Shown: positions 1 through 8,927, counted from the first letter of the stretch. The stretch is DNA of 35,823 bases from UBA1181 sp963619325 (GCA_963619325.1 CAVEVQ010000026.1:1-35823), one strand, 5' to 3'. Notes: generated by a model not told the origin, from the sequence alone. Program-made: numbers and translations.

Positions 1-403
1 GAACAACAAGTGGACGTTGGGATACGTCAAGGTTGGGGACGACTCGCGCCTGTGCTACATGCTGATTCCGGAGGATTTTGTGGCGCCTGAGGGAACGACC
101 GTGACGGTGTTGAGCACAAGCACGACATCAAATGCAATGGATGTGACCGTTCCATCAACCAACACCTACACCACGGAGCAGTTCGCTTCCCTTGAGGAGC
201 TGGGCGTCGTGGCGTTGCCTGGTGGTGGTTACCGTGACGGTACGGCGATGAGAGGTGTTGGCTTGTACGGCAACTATTGGTCTTCTTCCGCGTACGGCTC
301 GTTAAAATCCTACTTATTTTGCTTCTACGCTGCGAACGTGATTTCAGATTACGACTACACTCGGCACTACGGTAGGTCGGTCCGATTGGTCCAGGATCTT
401 TAA
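1..403 (+). CDS. FISUMP/DUF1566-like surface protein, 3' end only
   Basis: The reading frame is open from base 2 through the left edge, so the gene is cut by the window; the TTG at 17 is not a real start. The last 133 residues end in SVRLVQDL, the typical ending of Fibrobacter-succinogenes-major-paralogous (FISUMP)/DUF1566-like domains of Bacteroidota. These domains have a C-type-lectin-like fold and sit at the C-terminus of exported adhesin-like proteins. The segment YWSSSAYGSLKSYLFCFYAA and the following Asp/Tyr/Arg/His-rich stretch occupy the place where related proteins vary, and in some cases this is the variable region of a diversity-generating retroelement. No reverse transcriptase or template repeat lies in the window. 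GC is 216/403, well above the neighbours, which suggests acquisition by transfer. Family is fairly sure; function (ligand binding) is inferred. Confidence 0.7.
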   Translation, partial: NNKWTLGYVKVGDDSRLCYMLIPEDFVAPEGTTVTVLSTSTTSNAMDVTVPSTNTYTTEQFASLEELGVVALPGGGYRDGTAMRGVGLYGNYWSSSAYGSLKSYLFCFYAANVISDYDYTRHYGRSVRLVQDL

Positions 404-453
404 CAGCAGCAAGCGACCTGCTTTTACAAACCTTCAAAAAGAAAGTTTTTTGA

Positions 454-491
454 GAACTGTGTCACCATTACGGATAAGGAAGGCACAGTTC
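454..491. terminator. weak hairpin between convergent genes
   Basis: Arms GAACTGTG (454-461) and CACAGTTC (484-491) are perfectly complementary and enclose a 22-base loop. The hairpin lies between the stop of the FISUMP gene and the stop of the convergent hydrolase gene. The T-tract after it is poor (CCTCTTTATG), so it may be a weak terminator. It could instead be a structure that follows a retroelement variable region, but its loop is longer than is usual there. Confidence 0.35.
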
Positions 492-550
492 CTCTTTATG
501 TTTATGGTAAAACCAAAAGGGGAATATGAAATGCCAATCTGGCGTACTCT

Positions 551-1300
551 TTAAATCACATAGTCGCTGTAGTTCAATAAATTGTCCATAAAGTAGACGA
601 TTTGTCGACGCCACCATGACCAATCGTGAGCTACGTCGTTTCCCCAGTAGTCAATCCATGCAGGTATCTGTTTTTCTTTTAGCAGAGCGTCCATTTTTCG
701 AGTGCTTTCGAGAAGGGCGTCTTCCCAAGCACCTTGTCCGACACAGAGGATGATTTTCCTATTACGATACATATTGAGATATGGATGATTCCACTGCATG
801 TTCTGCAAAAAATCGTATGGTGAATTGTCGTACACTAATGGATCATGGTAGTTAGGAAAGAAATAGTCTGCGTGGTAAAGACCGCTGAGCGATATTAGAG
901 TGTCGAACAGGTCAGGGCGGCGGAAGAAAAAGTTTGCAGCGTGAAATCCGCCCATGCTGCATCCAGTTACGATTAGAGTGGCATGGGGAGCTTTCACCTC
1001 TGGAATCAACTCGTCCACGATATAGTGAAACCAACGCTCGTGTAACGAGATGCGGTAGTGCTCGTTGCCTCCTATGTCAGACCAAGTCTCGCGATCAATG
1101 CTGTCGACACAGATTAAATGGATTTTACCTTGGTCGATGAAATTGGAAAGAGATGCCACCATGTCAAAATCTTGGTAGTCGTAGAACCTACCGTCTTGTG
1201 ATGGGAAAACCAATACACCTTTCCCCTTGTCTCCATAGATTTTATACTCCATGTCGCGTCCCAAAATAGGGCTGTATTTTTTTACATATTTTGTCTCCAT
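551..1300 (-). CDS. esterase-family alpha/beta hydrolase
   Basis: A 249-residue protein of the esterase D/PF00756-like alpha/beta-hydrolase fold. The nucleophile elbow is GCSMGG with Ser115, the probable catalytic His is His225 in VAHDW, and an acid is available at Glu193/Asp194 in GAWEDAL. There is no signal peptide, so it probably acts in the cytoplasm. It lies 90 bases downstream of the ATP-grasp ligase gene on the same strand and is probably in the same transcript. The pairing suggests that one enzyme forms an amide or ester bond on a small carboxylate and the other hydrolyses or trims the product, but the substrate is unknown. The full triad can be assigned, so activity is likely. Confidence 0.75.
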   Translation of the reverse strand: METKYVKKYSPILGRDMEYKIYGDKGKGVLVFPSQDGRFYDYQDFDMVASLSNFIDQGKIHLICVDSIDRETWSDIGGNEHYRISLHERWFHYIVDELIPEVKAPHATLIVTGCSMGGFHAANFFFRRPDLFDTLISLSGLYHADYFFPNYHDPLVYDNSPYDFLQNMQWNHPYLNMYRNRKIILCVGQGAWEDALLESTRKMDALLKEKQIPAWIDYWGNDVAHDWSWWRRQIVYFMDNLLNYSDYVI

Positions 1301-1390
1301 CTGATTATTCTTTTAGGTTTTGGTTGTTTATGAGGATGTTTAGTTCGTGCTTAATTAGATAATTAGACTTGGATAAATGTTGATTTTCGT

Positions 1391-2584
1391 TTATTGTTTG
1401 TCGTGTACGAATGCGACAAATTCTTCCACCTCCTTGTAGGTGTTGAGTTTGACGGTGTACATTTGTTGTCCCATCGCATTGTGGAAGAGTTCAGGCATAC
1501 GTTCGCATATTACTATCTGGTTGTTGTATTTATCAAGAATCTCTTCGTGGGTATGGACGTATTTGTACATGTCACGGCGACTTGCAAAAGCGCAGTAAAA
1601 TTGGTCTCCGATGTCGGTGTGGCTTTCGCCGTAGGTAATCATGTCTGCCCATATTTTGTAAACATCTGTGGAGTGCGCGAAATTGATCATGTCGGGGGTA
1701 TAGCCGCCGGCGGGACGCATATTGACCTCCAATGCAACGAAATCCCCTTTCTTGCCTAATCCCTTGCGGTCTCTGTCTAAACGGAAGAACTCAAGGTGTA
1801 CGAAACGATTGCTAACACCGAAAGTCCTGACGGTTCTGCGTCCTAATTCACAAAGACTCTTTGGAATTGTTTTGTCGACATAGTAAGAAAGGTCTAATTT
1901 CTTGTTGACAATGTCCATGATTGATGGAGGCCAAACGGTCATCGACTCGAATAAGGGTTGAGAGTCTCTGCTGATGATGGCATCATAAGAGCAGATTTCT
2001 CCTGTGATGAACTCTTCGATCACATAGTTGGAAAAGTTAGGCTTGGTAGAGAAGAAATTACGAAGCTCCTCCTCATTGTGAATCTTGTGCGTATCGCTTG
2101 CTCCGACACCTACGTTAGGTTTTGCGATGAGAGGGAAGCCAGTCTGAGTGGCGAATGTCAAAGCCTTTTCGAGGCCATCGCAGGCTTTGTATTGTCGGGC
2201 AGTCGGAATACCACCTTTTGCGTAGAAAGCCTTCATCAGTGATTTCTCCTTGATGCTCTCTATATGCTCTGCGTTGATGCCCGTCGTGATATTGAAGTCA
2301 GTGCGAATACGAGCGTCTTGTTGAAGCCAATATTCGTTGTTGGACTCCACCCAGTCTATTTTCCCATATTTGAAAGCGAAGAAGGCAACGGCGCGGTACA
2401 CTTGGTCGTAGTCCTCCAAAGAGTTGACACGGTAATACTCCGTGAGCGATTCTTTCAGTTCCTTACTCAAGGATTCGTAAGGGTCTTCTGCGATTCCCAA
2501 AACACGAACTCCGTTTTGTTTCAGTCTCAAGCAGAACTCCCAGTATGTATGAGGGAAGTTAGGTGAAATAAAAACAAAATTCAT
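1391..2584 (-). CDS. ATP-grasp carboxylate-amine ligase-like protein
   Basis: A 397-residue ATP-grasp enzyme. The N-terminal 100 residues look like the Rossmann-type preATP-grasp domain. The central domain has Lys155 in PLIAKPNVGVGASDT (nucleotide-binding lysine and glycine-rich loop) and the hinge acids Glu190/Glu191. The metal-binding end has Glu264 (HLEFF) and Glu286, Asn288 and Arg290 in LEVNMRPAGG. Enzymes of this group couple ATP hydrolysis, through an acyl phosphate, to joining a carboxylate with an amine or other nucleophile. It is the first gene of a two-gene minus-strand unit with the hydrolase and is divergent from porW. No substrate can be named from sequence. All key ATP-grasp residues are present. 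Confidence 0.75.
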   Translation of the reverse strand: MNFVFISPNFPHTYWEFCLRLKQNGVRVLGIAEDPYESLSKELKESLTEYYRVNSLEDYDQVYRAVAFFAFKYGKIDWVESNNEYWLQQDARIRTDFNITTGINAEHIESIKEKSLMKAFYAKGGIPTARQYKACDGLEKALTFATQTGFPLIAKPNVGVGASDTHKIHNEEELRNFFSTKPNFSNYVIEEFITGEICSYDAIISRDSQPLFESMTVWPPSIMDIVNKKLDLSYYVDKTIPKSLCELGRRTVRTFGVSNRFVHLEFFRLDRDRKGLGKKGDFVALEVNMRPAGGYTPDMINFAHSTDVYKIWADMITYGESHTDIGDQFYCAFASRRDMYKYVHTHEEILDKYNNQIVICERMPELFHNAMGQQMYTVKLNTYKEVEEFVAFVHDKQ

Positions 2585-2628
2585 AATTTTACTTAGGTAT
2601 AGGTTAATTTAGGTTGTTTACAATGGAG

Positions 2629-2636
2629 CAAAGTTA
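2629..2636 (-). promoter_or_regulatory. -7 element candidate for ligase/hydrolase operon
   Basis: Read on the minus strand this is TAACTTTG, matching the Bacteroidota -7 consensus TAnnTTTG, 44 bases before the ligase start codon. No convincing -33 TTTG was found at the usual spacing. Confidence 0.45.
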
Positions 2637-2659
2637 TAGTTTTTTTGCGTTTAATTGGT

Positions 2660-2667
2660 TAACTTTG
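2660..2667 (+). promoter_or_regulatory. -7 element candidate for porW-porX
   Basis: TAACTTTG matches TAnnTTTG and lies 83 bases upstream of the porW ATG. It is the same octamer as the minus-strand box 24 bases away, so the two promoters would diverge back to back with overlapping upstream regions. The -33 element is not clear. Confidence 0.45.
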
Positions 2668-2750
2668 TATCGGAGGTGCAATTTTTGCGCCTTTTGAAGG
2701 TTATTAAGACAAAAGACATTGAATTCTTATCGATAGAGAATTAAAAGAAG

Positions 2751-5700
2751 ATGATTTTTAAGAGAAAAACGGCAAAAGTCGTTTCTATATACACTATATA
2801 TGTATCATTTGTCGCGGTTCTGCTTTTTACGTTGGTGGGTTGCGATATGAAGAAGAACACTGCGTTCAATCGTAAGTACCAGGCTCTGAACACACGTTAT
2901 AATGTCTATTATAATGCCAATGAGTCGTTTAAGAAAGGTTATAAAAAGATTGATGAGAGTTATTCTCCCGACTATTCACATATCATACCTGTGTTTGCGG
3001 TAAGCGATAAGTCGACCGAAGGGGTGGCGAAGGGTGATATGGCTCGTGCAATTGAGAAGTGCGAGTTGGCGATTTCGAAGCATTCAATGCAGAAAAAGCC
3101 TAAGAAGAAATATGAGAAAATGCGCGACCCTGTGTATGTGGCATTTTATAATCAGGAGGAATTCAACTCTTTTATGGATGAGGTTTGGATGTTGATGGGG
3201 CAGGCGAAGTATTATTCAAATGACTATCTTGCAGCATCGGCTACGTTTACATACGTTACGAAGCACTTTTCAAACGACAAGACTTTAGTGCTAAAAGCGT
3301 TGATTTGGAAAGCGCGAGCATTGAAGGAGTTGGGGTGGAATTATGAGGCGGAAGAGATTTTGAACAATATAGATGCCGAAGAATTGCCTGAGAGTATTAT
3401 TGGACTTTATCACGGAGCGAAGGCGGATTTGCTTTGTGAGAACAACGAGTACAAAGAGGCGTTGCCCCATTTGTTAAAGGCTGTTGAGATTGAAAAAGAC
3501 AGAATACAACGGACGAGGTTCAACTTTGTCATTGCACAAATTTATCAATATTTAGGCCAAAAGGAGGAGGCTTACCTTTACTATGGCAAAGTGATAAAAG
3601 CCAATCCAACTTATCAGATGACGTTCAATGCAAATATTTTGCAGACGGAGGTTGTGGAAAACTCATCGGATGCAGATTTGATTAAGCGTCTCAATAAACT
3701 GGCAAAGAACCGTAATAATGCCGACTATTTAGATCAGATATTTTATGCGATGGGAAATATCTATTTGGCTCGTAAAGACACGGCGGAGGCGCTACGTCTC
3801 TATCGTACGTCGGCTGATACAAGTACGAGAAATGGTTTGGAAAAAGCGCAGACACTTATCACCATGGCAGATATTTATTATGGTAGGCAAGACTATGTTA
3901 AAGCGCAGCCTTGCTATTCAGACGCCTATTCGCTGATTGATCAGAAACATGATGATTACGAACGGGTCTCTGATCTGTCTCAGGTGTTGGATGAGTTGGT
4001 GGGCAACTATACGACTTTCAAACTACAGGATAGTTTATTGGCACTTTCGACAGCACCAAAGTCGGAGTTGACGGCTGCGGTGAATCGTGAGATTGAGAAG
4101 GTGAAAGAAGAGGAACGAAAAGAACAGGAGCGGCTGATTAAAGAACGAGAAGAACAACGAAAGTTGGACTTGGAGATTGACAACATGGCGGTGATGGACA
4201 ATCGAGCGTTGGGGAATACGCAGCAGTCTACCTGGTATTTCTACACAAAGAGTACGGTGGAGAAAGGAAAGGTAGAGTTCCGTCGTAAGTTTGGAACTCG
4301 CCGATTGGAGGACAATTGGAATCGTCGCAATAAGAACATTATGGTGTTTGCCGAGGAGAATTTGGCGGACAAGTTTGATATGGGAGAATTTGCTACGGAT
4401 ACAATGAAAAATGAGATGGCGGAAGAAACCCTTTCCAACGAGCAGAATCCTAAACGCCCGGAGTATTATTTGAGACAGATACCATTCGCAGACGACCAGA
4501 AGGTTGTCGCTCATGAGCAGCTGTCCACTGCTATCTTCAATATGGCTGTTATATACGAGGAGAAATTGCAAGATTATCCGAAGGCACTCGAGGCTTTCAA
4601 TGAGTTTGTACGGCGTTATCCAAATGATCCTCGTGCGGCGGATGCCTACTACTGTTGCTATCGTATTGCAGGCAAAAACTATGGCGAGACTATGAGTGGA
4701 AAATATCGTGATAGCCTTATAGCACGATATCCGGATAGCAAATATGCGAAGATTCTGTCCAATCCGGATTTCCGACAACGATTGGAAAAAATGCAAGAAG
4801 AACAAGACTCTATCTATGAGAACACTTACGCTGCGTTCTTGAAGGGCGATTTCCTCGCTGTCTCGAGAAATACGCATTATATGGAGCAGAATTACCCTGT
4901 CTCTTCTTTATTGCCTAAGTTTATGTTGCTCAATACGTTAGGCATAGGAAAAACCATGAGTCAGGATACTTTTGCTGCTTCTTTAAATCACTTGATAGAA
5001 CGTTATCCGAATGCAGATGTGGTTTCTATGGCAAAAGATATACTTGCGTTGATTAATCAAGGGAAAATACCTACAGAAGGAACTTCAGTGGGAGGTCTTA
5101 TGGCTCTGCGTGAAGAAACGCGCTTAGAAGAAGAGAAAGAGAGTGGCGTTACGGCGAGTCACGGATTCTCGGTCAACTATCAAACTCCTTATTTGTTCAA
5201 GTTGATGACTGATACTTTGAAAGTAGATCAGAATAAATTGCTGTATGAGACGGCAATGTATAATTTCACCAAGTTCTTAATTAAGGATTTTGAAATCAAT
5301 GTGAAAGATGGTGTGCTGACCGTTTCCGGATTAGACAATTACGATGAGGCTCTTTGGTATATCAACGGAGTCATAACCGATGAGGGTATTCAAAAAACAC
5401 TTTATGGCAGCACATACAAATATCTCTTGATTACGCCAGACAACTTAGAATTGATAGGACATGGCTACACGTTAGAGCAGTATGAAAAGTTCTATAAGGA
5501 CAGCATCATGACACGCAAGAGAAACAATAATGTGAGTGTGCAGCTGGTTGGCGAGGAGAAAGAAATTGAAGAGATAAAGTCTGAGCAAAAGTTGAACGTG
5601 AAAGAGGGAGATAATTTGAATGGTGCTTCTTTTGTCAATAAAGAGGCAATAGAAAACAAGACTTCTTCAAGTGAAGATAAAACTCAAAAGGAACAGGCAG

Positions 5701-6296
5701 ACGAATCAGTGAAAAAGAAGGAGGATGAGCAGGCAAGTCTGTCAGAACCGCCTACAAAGCCTATTGAAGAACTGAAGAGTGGATCTTTGCCGCAACCCGA
5801 GAATGTTAAAAAAGAAGAAGATAAGGTGAAGTCAACTGTCGCACCCAACGATCAACCTAAGGATTCTGAGGACACAGCAAAGAAGACAGCTCAGCCGCAG
5901 AAAGAGAAGAAGAAATATAAGGGTTTGTACACTTACGATCCTCGGTCGGCACACTACTTTGTCGTGATTGTACCTTCAGGAAAATCGGATGGACAGAATG
6001 TCGCGAACGCGTTCAATAAGTATAATTCGACTAACCATCCATTGTTGAACCTCAATGTCGTAACGGAGCAGACTTCGCAGTTCCCTCAAATCTACATCGT
6101 TGGCACATTTGCCGATGCACAGTTGGGAGTCTCCTATCTGAAGCAGATTGTGAAGAACCAGGATGTGAAAGCATCTTTCAACAATATTCCATACCGGAAC
6201 ATTGTGATTTCGAAGGATAATTACGAAGTGCTGAAGTCATCTGGCAATATAGCGGTTTATATGGAGTTATATAAGCGGTTGTATCTGAACCGATAG
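2751..6296 (+). CDS. porW: PorW/SprE-type T9SS-associated TPR lipoprotein
   Basis: A 1181-residue lipoprotein. The N-terminus has a hydrophobic segment and the lipobox LVGC with Cys31, followed by the NTRYNVYYNANES region typical of PorW (Porphyromonas) and SprE (Flavobacterium). Tetratricopeptide-like helical repeats fill roughly residues 90-420 and 590-720. A strongly charged coiled-coil (about 441-473) and a Lys/Glu-rich linker (about 924-1060) separate a globular C-terminal domain (about 1061-1181). In the family it is an outer-membrane-associated lipoprotein needed for type IX secretion and gliding, acting with the secretion motor and translocon. The ATG is preceded by AAAAGAAG, a plausible ribosome-binding site. 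porX follows after 39 bases and is probably cotranscribed. Length and domain plan fit the family; no sign of damage. Confidence 0.88.
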   Translation: MIFKRKTAKVVSIYTIYVSFVAVLLFTLVGCDMKKNTAFNRKYQALNTRYNVYYNANESFKKGYKKIDESYSPDYSHIIPVFAVSDKSTEGVAKGDMARAIEKCELAISKHSMQKKPKKKYEKMRDPVYVAFYNQEEFNSFMDEVWMLMGQAKYYSNDYLAASATFTYVTKHFSNDKTLVLKALIWKARALKELGWNYEAEEILNNIDAEELPESIIGLYHGAKADLLCENNEYKEALPHLLKAVEIEKDRIQRTRFNFVIAQIYQYLGQKEEAYLYYGKVIKANPTYQMTFNANILQTEVVENSSDADLIKRLNKLAKNRNNADYLDQIFYAMGNIYLARKDTAEALRLYRTSADTSTRNGLEKAQTLITMADIYYGRQDYVKAQPCYSDAYSLIDQKHDDYERVSDLSQVLDELVGNYTTFKLQDSLLALSTAPKSELTAAVNREIEKVKEEERKEQERLIKEREEQRKLDLEIDNMAVMDNRALGNTQQSTWYFYTKSTVEKGKVEFRRKFGTRRLEDNWNRRNKNIMVFAEENLADKFDMGEFATDTMKNEMAEETLSNEQNPKRPEYYLRQIPFADDQKVVAHEQLSTAIFNMAVIYEEKLQDYPKALEAFNEFVRRYPNDPRAADAYYCCYRIAGKNYGETMSGKYRDSLIARYPDSKYAKILSNPDFRQRLEKMQEEQDSIYENTYAAFLKGDFLAVSRNTHYMEQNYPVSSLLPKFMLLNTLGIGKTMSQDTFAASLNHLIERYPNADVVSMAKDILALINQGKIPTEGTSVGGLMALREETRLEEEKESGVTASHGFSVNYQTPYLFKLMTDTLKVDQNKLLYETAMYNFTKFLIKDFEINVKDGVLTVSGLDNYDEALWYINGVITDEGIQKTLYGSTYKYLLITPDNLELIGHGYTLEQYEKFYKDSIMTRKRNNNVSVQLVGEEKEIEEIKSEQKLNVKEGDNLNGASFVNKEAIENKTSSSEDKTQKEQADESVKKKEDEQASLSEPPTKPIEELKSGSLPQPENVKKEEDKVKSTVAPNDQPKDSEDTAKKTAQPQKEKKKYKGLYTYDPRSAHYFVVIVPSGKSDGQNVANAFNKYNSTNHPLLNLNVVTEQTSQFPQIYIVGTFADAQLGVSYLKQIVKNQDVKASFNNIPYRNIVISKDNYEVLKSSGNIAVYMELYKRLYLNR

Positions 6297-6335
6297 CCAA
6301 GGAAAATTAGACGGTTGAACTTAAAAAAAGATAGT

Positions 6336-7883
6336 ATGGGAAATGCGAAAATACTTTGGGCAGACGATGAGATAGATTTGTTGAAAGCCCACGTACTGTT
6401 TTTAGAAAATAAAGGTTACGAAGTTGTCTGTGTCAACAACGGGGAGGATGCCGTGCAAGCCACAATGGAAGAACATTTCGATATTATCTTCTTAGATGAG
6501 AATATGCCAGGTTTGAGTGGCTTGGAGACTCTGACTCAGATAAAGGAGAAAGATGCGCTTGTGCCTGTCGTGATGATTACGAAAAGTGAAGAAGAGGATC
6601 TGATGACACAAGCTATTGGAAAAAAGATAGCGGATTACTTGATCAAACCCGTTAACCCTAACCAAATATTGCTGTCTATAAAGAAGAATCTTAATAAAAA
6701 AGAGATAATTTCCTCAATGACGACGGATGAATATCGGTCGGAGTTCGGAAGGATAGGAATGCAAATAAACGATTCCTTGACTTTCAACGATTGGATGGAG
6801 GTTTATAAGAAATTGGTTTACTGGGAGCTGGAGTTAGAACATACGGAGCATCAACTGACGGAGATGTTTCAGATGCAGAAGGATGAGGCCAATTCGACGT
6901 TCGTGAAATTTATTAAGAAGAACTATGAAAATTGGTTTAAGGAAGGGGCGGAACGTCCGTTGATGAGTCATGATCTCTTTAAAAAGCGTCTTTTCCCATT
7001 GTTGGATGAGGGTGAGAAAGTGTTTTTCATTGTCTTTGATAATTTTCGGTTCGACCAATGGCGCATTGTGAGAGAGGAGTTGGGAAATGACTTTGTGGTT
7101 GAGTCGGAAGACCTTTATTGCGCGATTTTGCCGACTTCTACGCAATATGCGCGCAACGCCATCTTCTCTGGACTGTTGCCTAATCAAATAAGGAAAATGT
7201 ATCCGCAGTATTGGGTAGATGAGAATGAAGAGGATGGAAAGAATAACTTTGAAGAGAATCTGATTCAGACGCAGATAGAACGTTTCAGAAAAAAATATAC
7301 TTTCTCGTATCATAAAATCAACGACTCATTGGCGTGCGAAAAATTGATTTCTGACTATTCAAAGTATGCGAAAAATCAGTTGAATGTGATAGTCTTCAAT
7401 TTTGTGGATATGTTGTCGCATGCACGGACAGATTCTAAGATGATTCGTGAGTTGGCGTCAACAGAAGCAGCCTATCGTTCGTTGACGAAATCGTGGTTCA
7501 AGTATTCGCAGATTGGTGATTTTTTCAAATTGCTGTCTGAGAAAGGTGTGAAGGTGGTCATCACCACCGATCACGGTTCAATACGAGTGAATCATGCTAT
7601 CAAGGTGGTGGGCGATAGGAATACCAGCGTGAATTTGCGTTATAAAGTGGGGAAAAACTTAGACTACAATACTAAAGATGTTTTGGAGATAAAGCAACCT
7701 GAGAAAGTGGGGTTGCCGGCCTTGAATGTCAGTTCAACCTATATTTTCGCAGGGAATGATGATTTTATGGCATATCCAAACAATTATAACTACTATGTTC
7801 AATATTATAAGGATACGTTTCAGCATGGAGGCATCTCATTAGAAGAGATGTTCGTGCCTATAGTTACCTTGAGAATAAAATGA
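6336..7883 (+). CDS. porX: PorX response regulator with PglZ phosphatase domain
   Basis: A 515-residue two-domain regulator. I chose the ATG at 6336 over the TTG at 6315 because the protein then starts MGNAKILWADDE, as PorX proteins do. The receiver domain (about 4-120) has the acidic pair Asp10/Asp11, phospho-acceptor Asp54 in FLDENMPG, Thr82 and Lys104. A helical linker leads to a PglZ/alkaline-phosphatase-superfamily effector (about 225-515) with metal ligands Asp235 (FDNFRFD), Asp358 and His362 (VDMLSHAR), Asp412/His413 (TDHG) and His497 (QHGG), and the nucleophile candidate Thr267 or Thr269 in PTSTQYARN. In the family PorX is activated by the histidine kinase PorY, hydrolyses oligonucleotides and controls T9SS gene expression. 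No kinase gene is present here. All catalytic residues are intact. Confidence 0.93.
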   Translation: MGNAKILWADDEIDLLKAHVLFLENKGYEVVCVNNGEDAVQATMEEHFDIIFLDENMPGLSGLETLTQIKEKDALVPVVMITKSEEEDLMTQAIGKKIADYLIKPVNPNQILLSIKKNLNKKEIISSMTTDEYRSEFGRIGMQINDSLTFNDWMEVYKKLVYWELELEHTEHQLTEMFQMQKDEANSTFVKFIKKNYENWFKEGAERPLMSHDLFKKRLFPLLDEGEKVFFIVFDNFRFDQWRIVREELGNDFVVESEDLYCAILPTSTQYARNAIFSGLLPNQIRKMYPQYWVDENEEDGKNNFEENLIQTQIERFRKKYTFSYHKINDSLACEKLISDYSKYAKNQLNVIVFNFVDMLSHARTDSKMIRELASTEAAYRSLTKSWFKYSQIGDFFKLLSEKGVKVVITTDHGSIRVNHAIKVVGDRNTSVNLRYKVGKNLDYNTKDVLEIKQPEKVGLPALNVSSTYIFAGNDDFMAYPNNYNYYVQYYKDTFQHGGISLEEMFVPIVTLRIK

Positions 7884-7899
7884 AAATCGGGAATTGAGA

Positions 7900-8739
7900 T
7901 TAGTCTTCACTGTGATATTGAATCAATCCAGGCATCGGAGCTTTCAACACTTTGAGGCTGTACTTGTAGTTTTGGGCGACAGTTTGGAGTTCGTCTTGGA
8001 AAAACCAGGAAATTGAACCCGTACAATGGAGCGTGTTCTGCCCGTTTATGTAGGGCTCGTAAGGGAGAATGTTCCGTTCAAAAAATTGAGTGAAGCAGCC
8101 ATGCAACATATTACGGAAAAACACCTCTTCTTTATGGCGAAAAATATGTTTTGTGAATTGCGCCAAATAACGGTTGGGGAAAGGTTGTTTGTAGACATGG
8201 TCCATGATTTCTGCTGAGGTGACGTTCTCTTCCTTGAAGAATCTGTCTCTGATTTCTTGAGGCGCATACTCTTTCAGAATGTCGGATACGAGGCGTTTCC
8301 CCAAAGTGGCTCCGCTACCTTCGTCTCCTAAAATAAAGCCGAGCGACGGCATATTCTTGATGATTTTCTCACCATTGAAAAAACAGGAATTCGAGCCAGT
8401 CCCTAATATGCATGCAATGCCACTGCTATGTTGCAGTAACGCCCTTGCGGCCCCTAACAAATCACTTTCTACCTCCACTTTTGCATTGTCAAAAACCTTC
8501 TTAATTGCGGTTTTGACAATGTCGCACTTAGCAGGCACACACCCCGCCCCATAGAAATACACCTCGGTGGTGGAATCTATTAACGATGGAGGGCAATTAT
8601 TGAGCAATAAAGACTGGATATCCTCTACCTCTTGATAAAAGGGGTTGATGCCTTCAATTTGTTTCTGAATAGCAATATTTCGTTCGTTGATCCAAACAAG
8701 GTCGCTTTTGGTAGAACCACTATCTATGATTAGTTTCAT
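7900..8739 (-). CDS. BadF/BadG-type ATPase, probable N-acetylglucosamine kinase
   Basis: A 279-residue member of the BadF/BadG/BcrA/BcrD family in the ASKHA (actin/hexokinase) fold. The phosphate-1 loop is IIDSGSTKSD (residues 4-13), the probable catalytic Asp93 lies in ESDLLGAARAL, the second phosphate loop is ILGTGSNSC (111-119) and a glycine-rich LGDEGSG follows at 138-144. The nearest named eukaryotic and bacterial relatives are N-acetylglucosamine kinases, so salvage of amino sugars from wall or glycan breakdown is the likely role. It converges on porX with only 16 bases between the stop codons, so the two transcripts probably overlap. Sugar specificity is inferred from family only. Confidence 0.8.
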   Translation of the reverse strand: MKLIIDSGSTKSDLVWINERNIAIQKQIEGINPFYQEVEDIQSLLLNNCPPSLIDSTTEVYFYGAGCVPAKCDIVKTAIKKVFDNAKVEVESDLLGAARALLQHSSGIACILGTGSNSCFFNGEKIIKNMPSLGFILGDEGSGATLGKRLVSDILKEYAPQEIRDRFFKEENVTSAEIMDHVYKQPFPNRYLAQFTKHIFRHKEEVFFRNMLHGCFTQFFERNILPYEPYINGQNTLHCTGSISWFFQDELQTVAQNYKYSLKVLKAPMPGLIQYHSED

Positions 8740-8919
8740 TGATCTATATTGTTTTGATGTTTGTCAGTTTACTAATAAGCGTGCGAATTTACTAAAATAG
8801 AAGAAAAAGATTGAGAAATATCTTTGTTGGGAGAGAAGATAACGACAACAATTTGTTAAAAAATATAAAAATAAAACGACACTCGTTTCGTTGAAAATGC
8901 TTAAATTTAGGCGTTAAAG

Positions 8920-8927
8920 TACATTTG
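8920..8927 (+). promoter_or_regulatory. -7 element candidate for glycogen operon
   Basis: TACATTTG matches TAnnTTTG, 57 bases upstream of the debranching-like gene. The 245-base AT-rich gap between the divergent kinase and this operon contains no other recognised feature. Confidence 0.45.

Noticed and set aside
27..437. 136-codon minus-strand open frame over the FISUMP gene end
   Set aside because: The plus frame has a clear protein family and the SVRLVQDL ending; the minus frame is Arg/Ser/Pro-rich shadow.
4035..4877. 280-codon open frame on the minus strand inside porW
   Set aside because: It is antisense to an intact, clearly coding porW and has no recognisable domain; low-complexity Leu/Phe/Ser/Ile content fits a frame shadow.
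6315..6335. TTG start giving PorX seven more residues
   Set aside because: The internal ATG at 6336 gives the N-terminus typical of PorX receiver domains.
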